The position numbers and the translations under genes were made by a program. 55,463 nt of DNA from Maribacter arenosus (GTDB lineage: Bacteria; Bacteroidota; Bacteroidia; Flavobacteriales; Flavobacteriaceae): assembly GCF_014610845.1 (NCBI RefSeq), contig NZ_JABTCG010000009.1, positions 1 to 55,463 of the forward strand, read 5' to 3'. Numbering within the stretch: the stretch's first letter is position 1; every line of letters starts with the position of its first letter. Shown one piece after another: positions 1 to 9,007 of the stretch. A model generated the notes under the pieces. That model had not been told where the DNA came from. It saw nothing but the letters and a program-made list of their open reading frames with translations, and did no database searches.

Positions 1-645
1 GTATGTTGACTTTCAAGGCGGAGCCTTTAGGGAAAGGCGCCAGCCAATCCCGGTATTGTTTTGTGGTATGTTGACTTTCAAGGCGGAGCCTTTAGGGAAA
101 GGCGCCAGCCAATCCCGGTATGGTTTTGGGCCTTTTTGACTTTCAAGGCGGAGCCTTTAGGGAAAGGCGGGAGCCAATCCCGGTATGGTTTTGTGCTATG
201 TTGACTTTCAAGGCGGAGCCTTAAGGGAAAGGCGCCAGCCAATCCCGGTATGATTTTGGGCCTTTTTGACTTTCAAGGCGGAGCCTTAAGGGAAAGGCGC
301 CAGCCAATCCCGGTATGGTTTTGGGTCTTTTTGACTTTCAAGGCGGAGCCTTTAGGGAAAGGCGCCAGCCAATCCCGGTATGGTTTTGTGGTATGTTGAC
401 TTTCAAGGCGGAGCCTTTAGGGAAAGGCGCCAGCCAATCCCGGTATGGTTTTGTGGTTTGTTGACTTTCAAGGCGGAGCCTTTAGGGAAAGGCGCCAGCC
501 AATCCCGGTATGGTTTTGTGGTATGTTGACTTTCAAGGCGGAGCCTTTAGGGAAAGGCGCCCGCCAATCCCGGTATGGTTTTGGGCCTTTTTGACTTTCA
601 AGGCGGAGCCTTTAGGGATAGGCGCCAGCCAATCCCAATCAGTTA
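1..645. repeat. Ten-copy 65-bp tandem repeat array, non-coding
   Basis: The anchor TTGACTTTCAAGG recurs at 6, 71, 136, 201, 266, 331, 396, 461, 526 and 591, a strict 65-bp period. The array runs off the left edge and degenerates at about 636. Most of the unit is nearly invariant. Differences cluster in the last 12 bases, which alternate between a GTGGTATG-like and a GGGCCTTT-like form, and in TTTAG versus TTAAG. Each unit contains a potential hairpin, GCCTTT-AGGG-AAAGGC. Because 65 is not a multiple of three, no frame stays open across units, so the array is not protein coding. It lies just downstream of the ypdA-like gene. Function unknown. Confidence 0.95.
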
Positions 646-656
646 GTCCCTAAATT

Positions 657-1640
657 TCAAGTAGGTATATTGCCATTTTTATTGGCCTTGATCGCATTGA
701 TGATCATCAGTGCATGGATTCGGGAGTTTTCTATAAACCATTTATGGGTTTCCATCCCTCCGCAAATAACCCCAGCTAAATAGAGCCCTTTAATATTGGT
801 CTCCATAGTTTCTTGGTTGTATTGGGGAAGTCTTTTTTCATCTGGCGAAAGCTGAATCCCCAATTTTTCAAGAAAAGTGAAATTTGGTCGATAGCCAGTC
901 AAGGCAAGTACAAAGTCATTTTCCAATTCAATTACTCCGTCTTCTGTCGCTATCAATAACTTGTCAGGATGGATTTCTTTAACATTGGCATTGAAATAGG
1001 CCTTGATACTTCCTTCCTTAATACGATTTATAATATCGGGCCGAACCCAGTATTTAACACGTTGACCTACTTCAGGTTCACGAATGATCAGTGTCACTTC
1101 CGCACCTTTTCGATAACATTCCAGTGCCGCATCTATGGCAGAATTACTTCCCCCTATGACAGCCAATTTTTGACTGGCATAAAAATGTGGGTCTTTATAA
1201 TAATGGGATACCTTATCCAATTTTTCACCGGGAATATCCAGTAGATTGGGTATATCGTAGAATCCTGTCGCTATAATCACATTGGATGCTTTGTAATTTC
1301 GTTTGTCCGTAACGATTTCAAAGCCGGAATCGACCTTATTAACCGCTTCCACCTTCTCAAAAAGATTTATTTTTAAGTTATTGCTGGTAACTATTCTTCG
1401 ATAATACTCCAAGGCTTCGTTCCTTTTGGGTTTGGCTTCATTGCTGATAAAAGGAATTTGATCTATTTCCAGTAAATCCGAAGAGGAGAAGAATTGCATA
1501 TTTACGGGGTAGTTGTAGAGTGAATTTACAATAGTACCCTTTTCTAAGATTATATAACTTAGTCCGTTCTTTTTGGCTTCCAACCCACATGCAATACCAA
1601 TAGGGCCACCTCCAACAATTACAATATCAAAATGATCCAT
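657..1640 (-). CDS. YpdA-family FAD/NAD(P)-dependent oxidoreductase (putative bacillithiol disulfide reductase type)
   Basis: A 327-aa two-dinucleotide-fold flavoprotein. The N-terminal FAD site is GGGPIG (residues 10-15), an ATGFYD motif lies near 124-129, and a second Rossmann NAD(P)H site is GGSNSA (163-168). A C-terminal LAGVICGG segment matches the FAD-contacting end of the family. There is no CxxC redox pair, which separates it from thioredoxin reductase and fits YpdA/Bdr proteins, which reduce bacillithiol disulfide in Firmicutes and are also widespread in Bacteroidota. The ATG overlaps the rpe stop by one base (TAATG), so the two genes are probably translationally coupled. The physiological thiol substrate in this organism is inferred only. 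Confidence 0.85.
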   Translation of the reverse strand: MDHFDIVIVGGGPIGIACGLEAKKNGLSYIILEKGTIVNSLYNYPVNMQFFSSSDLLEIDQIPFISNEAKPKRNEALEYYRRIVTSNNLKINLFEKVEAVNKVDSGFEIVTDKRNYKASNVIIATGFYDIPNLLDIPGEKLDKVSHYYKDPHFYASQKLAVIGGSNSAIDAALECYRKGAEVTLIIREPEVGQRVKYWVRPDIINRIKEGSIKAYFNANVKEIHPDKLLIATEDGVIELENDFVLALTGYRPNFTFLEKLGIQLSPDEKRLPQYNQETMETNIKGLYLAGVICGGMETHKWFIENSRIHALMIINAIKANKNGNIPT

Positions 1641-2299
1641 TAGTAAACAAGTTCCTTTAATTCATGAATCGTTTGTGTTGGATTATCACTTTTGAAGACA
1701 AAACTACCGGCAACCAAAACATCGGCTCCGGCATCTACCAAGGCCTTTGCGTTTTTTGAAGTAACACCTCCGTCTATTTCAATCAGTGTTTTTGCACTTT
1801 TACCATTTATCAATGCTTTGAGTGATCTAATTTTTTCATAGGTGTTCACAATAAAGGACTGTCCTCCAAAACCAGGATTAACACTCATAAGACATACCAA
1901 ATCAATATCCTTAATGGTGTCCTCTAATAAACTGATATTCGTGTGCGGGTTAATCGCTACCCCAGCTTTCATTCCTTCTGCTTTTATGGCCTGCAGGGTG
2001 CGATGAAGGTGGTTGCACGCCTCATAATGCACACTTAGCACACTGGCGCCTAAATCTGCAAAGGTTTTGATGTACCTGTCCGGATCAACGATCATCAAAT
2101 GCACATCGAGGGGTTTGGTAGCATGCCTTTGAATCGTTTTAACCACAGGCATGCCATACGATATGTTGGGAACAAAAACACCATCCATAATATCGATATG
2201 ATGCCAATCGGCCTCACTTTGGTTAACCATTTCGACGTCTCGTTGCAAATTGCCAAAATCGGCAGCGAGCAATGAAGGGGCAATTTTAATGTGACTCAT
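1640..2299 (-). CDS. rpe: Ribulose-phosphate 3-epimerase
   Basis: A 219-aa TIM-barrel enzyme that interconverts ribulose 5-phosphate and xylulose 5-phosphate in the pentose phosphate pathway. It starts with the family signature KIAPSLLAADFGNL. The metal and catalytic segment HIDIMDGVFVPN follows, then HLMI, the MSVNPGFGGQ phosphate loop and a terminal EIDGGV motif with the second catalytic Asp. Length is normal for the family. It is the first gene of a two-gene unit with the YpdA-like oxidoreductase (stop and start share one base). The grouping suggests a link to NADPH or redox supply, but that is inference. Confidence 0.96.
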   Translation of the reverse strand: MSHIKIAPSLLAADFGNLQRDVEMVNQSEADWHHIDIMDGVFVPNISYGMPVVKTIQRHATKPLDVHLMIVDPDRYIKTFADLGASVLSVHYEACNHLHRTLQAIKAEGMKAGVAINPHTNISLLEDTIKDIDLVCLMSVNPGFGGQSFIVNTYEKIRSLKALINGKSAKTLIEIDGGVTSKNAKALVDAGADVLVAGSFVFKSDNPTQTIHELKELVY

Positions 2300-2451
2300 A
2301 GTTTATTCGCAAGAAGTTTATGTAAAAGTAATGATTTGCTGTCGTTTTCAATGCCTCGGGTTTTATCTAAAATGAGGGAATAACTTTTAGAAATCGCCAA
2401 TTTCTAACTGACATCTTGAAATTTTCGAAGCAGGGGATTCCCTTTCCCGCA

Positions 2452-2904
2452 TTACGAAATATGTTTTAAACCTTCATAAACGACAATGCTCACGGCATTG
2501 GCCAAGTTTAGACTTCGTATGTGTGGACTGTATAGCGGTATTTTATAAAGTTTGTCCGTATTGGGTTCGGTTAAGGCATTGGGTAGGCCAACGGATTCCT
2601 TTCCAAACACTAGAAACATATTGTCCTCATAGTTTATAGACCAATGGTCTTTTTTCCCATGGCTCGAAAAATAAACCAAATTCTTGTCTTTGTGTTTTGA
2701 CTGAAAATCAGCGATGCTTTCATAAATGAACAGTGATATATGGGGCCAATAGTCCAACCCTGCACGTTTTAATCTCTTATCATTTATCTGAAAACCAAAG
2801 GGTTTTACCAGATGTAGGTTTGCACCCGATGCCAAAGCAAGCCGACCAATATTACCGGTATTGTTAGGTATTTCAGGTTCTATAAGAACAATATTGAGAG
2901 GCAT
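2452..2904 (-). CDS. trmL: tRNA (cytidine(34)-2'-O)-methyltransferase (TrmL/YibK type, SPOUT)
   Basis: A 150-aa minimal SPOUT methyltransferase, the size of E. coli TrmL/YibK, which 2'-O-methylates the wobble base of certain tRNAs. Visible signatures are EPEIPNNTGNIGRLA near the N terminus, VFGKESVGLP for the SAM-binding knot, and the C-terminal knot helix region SLNLANAVSIVVYEGL. The start codon follows the stop of the upstream VF530-type gene directly (TAAATG), so both are likely translated from one mRNA. The exact tRNA targets cannot be read from sequence. Confidence 0.92.
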   Translation of the reverse strand: MPLNIVLIEPEIPNNTGNIGRLALASGANLHLVKPFGFQINDKRLKRAGLDYWPHISLFIYESIADFQSKHKDKNLVYFSSHGKKDHWSINYEDNMFLVFGKESVGLPNALTEPNTDKLYKIPLYSPHIRSLNLANAVSIVVYEGLKHIS

Positions 2905-3135
2905 TTAATCGCGGATAGAGTGTAAATATAGTCGTTCTACTTTTTCTCTTGCCCATGGTGTTTTTCTCAAAAAAATGAGTGATGATTTTACAGAAGGATT
3001 ACTTTTAAAACAATTGATATTTACTTGATTGGCCAATTCTTCCCATGTGTATTTTTGGGTGAGATATTCTAAAATATCCATTAGTTTTACGCCATGTAGC
3101 GGATTGTTTGGTTGTTCGTTGTCCATAGTAGGCAT
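2905..3135 (-). CDS. VF530 family small protein (DUF2132)
   Basis: A 76-aa protein with the pattern NPLHGVKL, then a helical stretch containing [32 protein letters not shown] and AREKVE. This is the compact helical VF530/DUF2132 family, described as a probable DNA-binding fold on structural grounds; its biological role is unknown. Two start codons are possible, ATG at 3135 or an in-frame ATG three codons later; the later one (MDNEQPN) is also plausible. It immediately precedes trmL with no intergenic base. Confidence 0.85.
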   Translation of the reverse strand: MPTMDNEQPNNPLHGVKLMDILEYLTQKYTWEELANQVNINCFKSNPSVKSSLIFLRKTPWAREKVERLYLHSIRD

Positions 3136-3226
3136 ATGATTATATCATAAGTTGTCGTTTGGGATCCATTAAAAGCAATGGGATAATTCTAAGTTTAAGG
3201 AAATATAGGGAATTTGAACTTACTAT

Positions 3227-3274
3227 AAAAACAAAAAGGTAATAGGTATAAATCCCATTGCCTTTTTGTTTTTG
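3227..3274 (-). terminator. Rho-independent terminator of the peroxiredoxin gene
   Basis: A long inverted repeat, AAAACAAAAAGG...CCTTTTTGTTTT, with an imperfect inner GTAATAGG/CCCATTGC stem. It is T-rich on the minus-strand exit side and sits about 27 bp downstream of the peroxiredoxin stop. Confidence 0.65.
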
Positions 3275-3300
3275 ATATAGAAGGATTGACCTTTGCAATA

Positions 3301-4011
3301 CTATTTTCTAAGCACTTTGTCCAAAACAGTATCCTTATCTAGTTTTTTTGTACAGAAGAACCAATCTTTGCAATCAATATCACTATCTTCCATTCTGTCT
3401 TTGGCGGTTCCGCAAGAACCTGCTGGGCCAATGATTACGTCATCGCCCGGGTACCAGTCTGCTGGGGTCGCTACTCCAAACTCATCAGCTGCCTGCAGCG
3501 CGATGATTACTCGGTAGAGTTCGTCAAAATTTCTTCCCAAACTTAAAGGATAGTAGATGATTGCCCTTATTATTCCTTTAGGGTCAATGAAAAATACAGC
3601 CCTAACAGCTTTGGTAGAATCTTCGTTAGGTTGGATCATTCCATATTTTTTCGCAACATTCATGGTAATATCCTCAATCAAAGGAAAGTTGACCTCGACA
3701 TCCTTCATTCCTTTGTATTCGATTTTTTCCTTGATGGTACGTAACCATGCAATATGGCTATAAAGACCATCGATTGAAAGGCCAACAAGTTTGCAATTGG
3801 CTTTATTGAACTTCTCATCCATGGTAGCGAAAGTCATAAACTCTGACGTACATACGGGGGTAAAGTCAGCGGGATGGCTGAATAGAATCACCCAATTTCC
3901 TTTATAATCCGCTGGGAAATTAATATCACCTTGAGTGGTCACTGCTTTAAACTCTGGGGCGGCATCACCAATTCTAGGCATACTTATCACTTGTTCCATT
4001 TGTTCTTCCAT
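3301..4011 (-). CDS. Peroxiredoxin, Prx6 / archaeal-type
   Basis: A 236-aa thiol peroxidase of the Prx6-like class that reduces H2O2 and organic peroxides. The peroxidatic cysteine is in FTPVCTSEF (Cys54 from the chosen start). The C-terminal extension carries Cys200, Cys214 and Cys220, the last two in the DCKDWFFC arrangement typical of the long archaeal-type peroxiredoxins. The C-terminal arm is therefore present and probably supplies resolving cysteines. The open frame extends to 4035, but only with a TTG start; the ATG at 4011 is preferred, and a further ATG (MPRIGDAAPEF) is possible. Monocistronic, with its own terminator. Confidence 0.92.
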   Translation of the reverse strand: MEEQMEQVISMPRIGDAAPEFKAVTTQGDINFPADYKGNWVILFSHPADFTPVCTSEFMTFATMDEKFNKANCKLVGLSIDGLYSHIAWLRTIKEKIEYKGMKDVEVNFPLIEDITMNVAKKYGMIQPNEDSTKAVRAVFFIDPKGIIRAIIYYPLSLGRNFDELYRVIIALQAADEFGVATPADWYPGDDVIIGPAGSCGTAKDRMEDSDIDCKDWFFCTKKLDKDTVLDKVLRK

Positions 4012-4215
4012 TGTATTTATTTTATAATTAGACAACTTATTAGTGCTCTAAAGATAATTTGCCAGGTAGCCTGGATAAAGCTACTATTGTTACAGATACG
4101 CCTTTTTGTGAATTCATTAACAGGTTTGACGTTCTGAAAATCGCTGATAAATAGTGTTGTCTTATTTCAAGGTGATAAATCTGTTTTGATGGATTTGGAA
4201 GTGTATGAAATGAAA

Positions 4216-4240
4216 AAACTCCGGTAATCAGCCGGAGTTT
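4216..4240 (-). terminator. Rho-independent terminator downstream of rpoD
   Basis: A perfect 9-bp stem AAACTCCGG/CCGGAGTTT with a 7-nt loop. On the minus strand it is followed by an uninterrupted T run. It lies about 117 bp after the rpoD stop. The rest of the 4012-4356 gap shows no convincing gene. Confidence 0.8.
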
Positions 4241-4356
4241 ATTCATCAATCAAAAAACGAACAGTCATGATAAACTGTTGTTAACTATAAAATTACAATA
4301 TATATGCCAAATTTCCAATTTAAGGAGAATTTAACATTGTTAATAGTGCAATTGAC

Positions 4357-5220
4357 CTATCCTAAATAGGTCTTTAAAATTTTACTTCTTGAAGTGTGTT
4401 TTAGACGTCGGATCGCTTTTTCCTTGATTTGACGAACCCTTTCCCTTGTTAAATCGAAAGTTTCACCAATTTCCTCTAAGGTCATTGAATGTTGTCCTGC
4501 CAAACCGAAATAAAGACGAATAACATCTGCCTCCCTAGGGGTTAAGGTTTCCAATGCACGTTCAATTTCTGTGCGCAATGATTCATGTAATAGTTCCCGA
4601 TCTGGGTTTGGAGATTCGCCACTACGAAGTACGTCATAAAGGTTTGAATCCTCACCAGCAATCAAAGGAGCGTCCATAGATACGTGACGACCTGAATTCT
4701 TCAAGGATTGTTTAACATCCTCAACGGTCATATCCAATTCCTTGGCGATTTCCTCGGCAGAAGGCATTCTTTCATGCGCTTGCTCCAAAAATGCAAAAGT
4801 CTTGTTGATTTTGTTGATCGATCCAATCTTGTTCAGAGGCAAACGTACAATACGCGATTGCTCTGCCAATGCTTGTAAAATGGATTGACGAATCCACCAT
4901 ACGGCGTAGGAGATAAATTTAAATCCACGGGTTTCGTCAAATCGTTGTGCCGCTTTGATCAATCCCAAGTTTCCTTCATTGATCAAATCAGGCAAAGTAA
5001 GTCCTTGGTTTTGGTACTGTTTGGCGACCGACACCACGAATCGAAGATTGGCCTTTGTGAGTTTTTCAAGAGCGATCTGGTCGCCTGCCTTGATGCGTTG
5101 TGCCAATTCTACTTCTTCATCTGCGGTAATCAAATCTACTTTGCCAATTTCTTGCAAGTACTTGTCCAAAGATGCGGTTTCCCTATTGGTAACCTGTTTT
5201 GTAATTTTAAGCTGTCTCAT
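4357..5220 (-). CDS. rpoD: Primary sigma factor RpoD/SigA (short Bacteroidota type)
   Basis: A 287-aa sigma-70 factor. It has region 1.2 ([16 protein letters not shown]), region 2 with the core-binding and -10 melting segment ([20 protein letters not shown]), region 3, and region 4 with the helix-turn-helix [19 protein letters not shown] near the C terminus. The N-terminal region 1.1 of proteobacterial RpoD is absent, as is usual in Bacteroidota, whose primary sigma recognises TAnnTTTG-type -7 elements. Such elements occur upstream of many genes here. A terminator hairpin follows. Clear assignment. Confidence 0.96.
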   Translation of the reverse strand: MRQLKITKQVTNRETASLDKYLQEIGKVDLITADEEVELAQRIKAGDQIALEKLTKANLRFVVSVAKQYQNQGLTLPDLINEGNLGLIKAAQRFDETRGFKFISYAVWWIRQSILQALAEQSRIVRLPLNKIGSINKINKTFAFLEQAHERMPSAEEIAKELDMTVEDVKQSLKNSGRHVSMDAPLIAGEDSNLYDVLRSGESPNPDRELLHESLRTEIERALETLTPREADVIRLYFGLAGQHSMTLEEIGETFDLTRERVRQIKEKAIRRLKHTSRSKILKTYLG

Positions 5221-5482
5221 CTACAATATTTAAGTTCGAGTTGCATAGACTGCATATACTTATACGTAAAAAAGACTGAAATGTTACAAAAGGGAGGAAA
5301 AACTTCTATATTTAATGGTAGGAGAACTTTCGAGGATGCTTTCTATCTCCCTACTGCATTGTTAACCTTTTAGGACTCCTTGACATTAAGTGGTAATTAC
5401 ACCTCATGTGTTGGTCCTGACTTTATTGGTCTAAAACTTATTTTATTAATATATACCAACACTGCGGTAAAATACTAGTCTT

Positions 5483-6073
5483 ATGAAATCATTGTATTTA
5501 ATTTGCGTATTGTGGTCGATTGTAATTTATTCTTCCAGATTATCGGATCACTCAACTGAAGGTCTGCCCGAACAACAGCGGATAAACGGTACCTATCAAC
5601 TAACTTTCTACGAGTACAGTGCTTCTCGATTAGATAATACTAGATCGGATGATGACTGGGATTTGAGATATGCCAATTCGATATGTCGTGCTACAAATAT
5701 CTCAATGAGCGTAACATTTCAGGATGATGGCACTTTCAAAGCCGAGGGTGGTTATTTAGGTACTTCAATAGATCCCAACCTTCCTCGTCATACCATGCTG
5801 ACCCGTTCAGATGAGTTTACCCAGGATGGTAAATGGAAAATAGATAATAATAAGTTGGTTTTCAGTGATGATGAGTTTTTGGGATATCCGATTTCAATGA
5901 ACCCTTGGACGTTGACAATTTTTCATTCCGTTGAAGAGTTTCCCATAGATGGTTTGAAAATCGTGGACATTACCAATGAAAAGATTACTTTGGAGCTAGT
6001 TTCAAATGTAGATGTAGACTTTGGCATACCTTCAAAGGTGCAATTTATTGGTACTGTTATTCTAGAAAAATGA
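5483..6073 (+). CDS. Secreted lipocalin-like hypothetical protein
   Basis: A 196-aa protein with a hydrophobic N-terminal signal segment (SLYLICVLWSIVIYSS) and no good lipobox. The body is beta-rich with the rhythm of small flavobacterial lipocalin-like proteins: an opening INGTYQLTFYEY strand, then an F.DDGTFKAEGG turn, GKWKIDNNKLVFSDDEF, and repeated strand-forming segments to the end. It stands alone on the plus strand between the divergent rpoD and the convergent pnp, and ends at a shared terminator. No catalytic motif is seen; the family call rests on the strand pattern only. Confidence 0.7.
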   Translation: MKSLYLICVLWSIVIYSSRLSDHSTEGLPEQQRINGTYQLTFYEYSASRLDNTRSDDDWDLRYANSICRATNISMSVTFQDDGTFKAEGGYLGTSIDPNLPRHTMLTRSDEFTQDGKWKIDNNKLVFSDDEFLGYPISMNPWTLTIFHSVEEFPIDGLKIVDITNEKITLELVSNVDVDFGIPSKVQFIGTVILEK

Positions 6074-6108
6074 TTTGTCGGTTAGGATTCTTTCACTTTA
6101 ATACAAAA

Positions 6109-6136
6109 AAAGCCCTGACGGTACCGTCAGGGCTTA
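6109..6136. terminator. Bidirectional terminator between 5483-6073 and pnp
   Basis: A perfect palindrome AAGCCCTGACGG/CCGTCAGGGCTT with an A7 run on the left, which is a T run for minus-strand transcripts. It lies between convergent genes, 20 bp from the pnp stop and 35 bp after the plus-strand gene. Confidence 0.85.
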
Positions 6137-6156
6137 AAATATATTAGACTTAAGGT

Positions 6157-8379
6157 TTAATCCCTTCTTGGTTTACGGTCCCTATTGTCTCTTCCGCGAC
6201 GGTCGTCCCTACCGCGATTTCGATCATTGCTACGTGGTGGTCTTTCCACAAAACCTTCTGGTTTTGGTAAAAGTGCCTTACGGGAAACTTTCTCTTTTCT
6301 TGTTCTTGGATCTGTACCTAAATATTTCACATCAAAAACGTCACCCATGTTTACAACATCACTGACATTTTCGGTTCGTTCCCATGCCAATTCGGAAACA
6401 TGAAGTAAAACTTCATTTCCAGGGGCATCCATATATTCAACAACAGCACCAAAATCCAACATCTTGATGACCTTCACTTCATACACGCTACCAACTTTAG
6501 GCTTAAATAATATAGAATCTATTTTCGCCAATACTGCATCTATACCTTCTTGACCAGTTCCAAGGATCTCTACAATACCTTCTTCTGTAACAGGATCTTC
6601 ATTGATAACGATAGTCGTATTTGTGGCTTTTTGCAATTCCTGTATGACTTTACCTCCTGGCCCGATCAAAGCACCAATAAACTCATTAGGTATGGTCCTT
6701 GTCACCATTTTCGGTGCGTGGGACTTAACGTCTGCATTTGGTGCGGCAATGGTATCGGTAAGCTTTGTCAATATATGTAAACGACCTGCTTGGGCTTGTT
6801 TCAAAGCTTTTACAAGAATTTCATACGACAATCCTTTTACTTTGATATCCATTTGGCAAGCGGTTATACCATCTGCGGTACCTGTAACTTTAAAGTCCAT
6901 ATCACCCAAGTGATCTTCATCACCCAGAATATCGGATAACACCGCATATTTCCCAGAATCACTATCAGAAATAAGTCCCATGGCAATACCAGAGACAGGT
7001 TTCTTTAGTTGAACACCAGCATCCATCAAAGCCATGGTTCCTGAACATACAGTTGCCATAGACGAAGAACCGTTAGATTCCAGTACCTCTGAAACAACAC
7101 GAACGGTATAGGGACAATCGGCAGGAATCATTCCTTTCAAAGCCCTTTGCGCCAAATTACCATGACCTACTTCCCTACGGGATGTACCTCTTATGGGTCT
7201 TGCTTCACCGGTTGAGAAAGGAGGGAAGTTATAATGAAGGTAAAATGTTTCCTCACCTTCATAAGATGGCATATCAATTTGATTGGCTTCCCTTGAGGTT
7301 CCTAAGGTTACTGTGGCCAATGCCTGGGTCTCACCCCTTGTAAATATGGCAGAACCATGTGTAGAAGGCAAATAATCCACCTCACACCATATAGGTCTGA
7401 TCTCATCTGTTTTTCTGCCATCTAAACGCAATCCTTCATTTAAAGTAAGGTCACGAACAGCGGCCTTTTCAGCTTTACTGTAATATTTTGATATCAATCC
7501 TCCGAACTCGACTAATTCCTCTTCAGAAAAGGTAGCTATGAGATCATTTTTAATTTCTTCAAATGCCGCACTTCTATCATGTTTGGCAGATCCAGCTTTC
7601 GCGACAGCGTAAACCTTGTCATAAGCCATTTCATGTATTTTTTTGGCCAAATCCTCATTTTCGCTTTCTGTCTCGTACTCACGAACCTCTTTTTTACCAA
7701 AGGCTTCAGCCAATTTTATTTGGGCTGCACATTGTACCTTGATAGCTTCGTGGGCAAATTTAATGGCCTCGACCATTTCTTCTTCTGAGATTTCCCCCAT
7801 TTCACCTTCTACCATCATAACAGAATCGGCAGACGCCCCTATCATCATATCGATATCACTTTCTACTAATTGTGCTCTTGTGGGGTTAATGATAAATTCC
7901 CCATTCACACGACCAACCCGTGCCTCGGAAATAGCACATTCAAATGGAAAATCTGATAATTGAATTGCCGCGGATGCTGCCAAACCTGCCATTGCATCTG
8001 GCATGACATTTTCGTCATGGGACATCAATTGAATCATCACCTGGGTTTCAGAATGATAATCTTTTGGAAATAATGGGCGTAAAACCCTATCGACCAAACG
8101 CATGGTCAATACTTCTCCATCACTTGGTCTTGCCTCTCTCTTGAAGAATCCACCTGGGTAACGCCCAGATGCAGCGAATTTTTCACGATAATCTACCGTT
8201 AACGGTAAGAAATCTACATCGCTTTGTTTGTAATTGGAAACAACTGTACATAATAACATACATTTTCCTGACTGGACAACAACAGAACCATGGGCTTGTT
8301 TTGCCAATTTTCCGGTTTCGATAGAAATTTCCCTACCGTCACCAAGGTCAATGACCTCTCTAAATACTTTTGGAATCAT
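6157..8379 (-). CDS. pnp: Polyribonucleotide nucleotidyltransferase (PNPase)
   Basis: A 740-aa phosphorolytic 3'-5' exoribonuclease. It contains two RNase PH-like domains (the first from residue 1, the second from about [18 protein letters not shown]), a KH domain ([19 protein letters not shown]) and an S1 domain ([18 protein letters not shown]). The C terminus ends in a strongly basic, Arg/Asp-rich disordered tail rich in RGRD/RNRD steps, as often seen in Bacteroidota RNA-binding proteins. It follows rpsO in the widely conserved rpsO-pnp order, but a terminator hairpin and a 193-bp gap lie between them, so pnp probably also has its own promoter. Confidence 0.97.
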   Translation of the reverse strand: MIPKVFREVIDLGDGREISIETGKLAKQAHGSVVVQSGKCMLLCTVVSNYKQSDVDFLPLTVDYREKFAASGRYPGGFFKREARPSDGEVLTMRLVDRVLRPLFPKDYHSETQVMIQLMSHDENVMPDAMAGLAASAAIQLSDFPFECAISEARVGRVNGEFIINPTRAQLVESDIDMMIGASADSVMMVEGEMGEISEEEMVEAIKFAHEAIKVQCAAQIKLAEAFGKKEVREYETESENEDLAKKIHEMAYDKVYAVAKAGSAKHDRSAAFEEIKNDLIATFSEEELVEFGGLISKYYSKAEKAAVRDLTLNEGLRLDGRKTDEIRPIWCEVDYLPSTHGSAIFTRGETQALATVTLGTSREANQIDMPSYEGEETFYLHYNFPPFSTGEARPIRGTSRREVGHGNLAQRALKGMIPADCPYTVRVVSEVLESNGSSSMATVCSGTMALMDAGVQLKKPVSGIAMGLISDSDSGKYAVLSDILGDEDHLGDMDFKVTGTADGITACQMDIKVKGLSYEILVKALKQAQAGRLHILTKLTDTIAAPNADVKSHAPKMVTRTIPNEFIGALIGPGGKVIQELQKATNTTIVINEDPVTEEGIVEILGTGQEGIDAVLAKIDSILFKPKVGSVYEVKVIKMLDFGAVVEYMDAPGNEVLLHVSELAWERTENVSDVVNMGDVFDVKYLGTDPRTRKEKVSRKALLPKPEGFVERPPRSNDRNRGRDDRRGRDNRDRKPRRD

Positions 8380-8544
8380 AAATTCGATTTAAAACCTGAT
8401 TCATTCAGGTTTATTAAACAATGGTCTATCCGCCATGCTTTCTGGTCGGATTGTGTTGTGTTGTTGTGTGTTGACCAATGAAAAACTGTGTGCAGCTTTT
8501 TGAATTTGCCCTTTTTTGGATCCTGGACTTAGGAGTATATTAAA

Positions 8545-8567
8545 AAGGGGAAGCCCAGCTTCCCCTT
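8545..8567 (-). terminator. Terminator/attenuator between rpsO and pnp
   Basis: A 10-bp stem AAGGGGAAGC/GCTTCCCCTT with a CCA loop, followed by five T residues on the minus strand. It starts 6 bp after the rpsO stop. It may terminate fully or only partly, controlling read-through into pnp. Confidence 0.8.
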
Positions 8568-8572
8568 ATTTC

Positions 8573-8842
8573 TTATTTTCTAATATTCAATTCTTTGATA
8601 AGTTCACGATATTTTACAATATCCTTCTTTTTCAAGTAATCCAAAAGACTTCTTCTTTTACCTACAAGTCTTACCAATGAACGTTCGGTGTTATAATCTT
8701 TGTGGTTGCTTTTTAGGTGACCGGTCAAATGGTTGATGCGATGTGTAAACAAAGCAATCTGCCCTTCCGTTGAACCTGTATTGTCTTCTTTTCCGCCGTG
8801 TTTCTTGAATATTTCGGCTTTTATCTCTTTGGTTAAATACAT
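8573..8842 (-). CDS. rpsO: 30S ribosomal protein S15
   Basis: An 89-aa protein of the exact family length. The rRNA-binding signature is visible: GSTEGQIALFTHRINHLTGHLKSN as the helix 1-2 region, then a D-x-x-x-E-R-S-L segment, LVGKRRSLLDYLKKKD, and a terminal YRELIKELNIRK. S15 binds the 16S rRNA three-way junction early in 30S assembly. It stands upstream of pnp and is preceded by a TATCTTTG -7 element. Confidence 0.98.
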   Translation of the reverse strand: MYLTKEIKAEIFKKHGGKEDNTGSTEGQIALFTHRINHLTGHLKSNHKDYNTERSLVRLVGKRRSLLDYLKKKDIVKYRELIKELNIRK

Positions 8843-8896
8843 TCCAATATTGTTTTAAATGATTTTTATGTATTTGATTGATTTTCAATCAGGGCG

Positions 8897-8904
8897 CAAA
8901 GATA
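8897..8904 (-). promoter_or_regulatory. Bacteroidota -7 element (TATCTTTG) for rpsO
   Basis: CAAAGATA on the plus strand reads TATCTTTG on the minus strand, matching TAnnTTTG. It lies 54 nt upstream of the rpsO ATG. No convincing -33 TTTG at the right spacing. Confidence 0.55.
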
Positions 8905-9007
8905 GGAATATTTTTTGTTTCGTGCGGTAGAGTATTCTTTTTTTAAAACAACATTAAACCTTTTGATCTTTTCCTTGTCAAACTATAAATGTTAAAAAAA
9001 TGTTATT

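Noticed and set aside
1-645. CRISPR array or integron attC array at the left edge
   Set aside because: There are no unique spacers between constant repeats; the whole 65-bp unit is repeated. There are no cassettes, integrase gene or attC core sites.
657-1640. Thioredoxin reductase
   Set aside because: Both dinucleotide folds are present but the CxxC redox motif is missing; the YpdA family fits better.
4040-4249. 69-codon minus-strand frame between the peroxiredoxin and rpoD
   Set aside because: It runs through the rpoD terminator hairpin and has no domain or promoter support.
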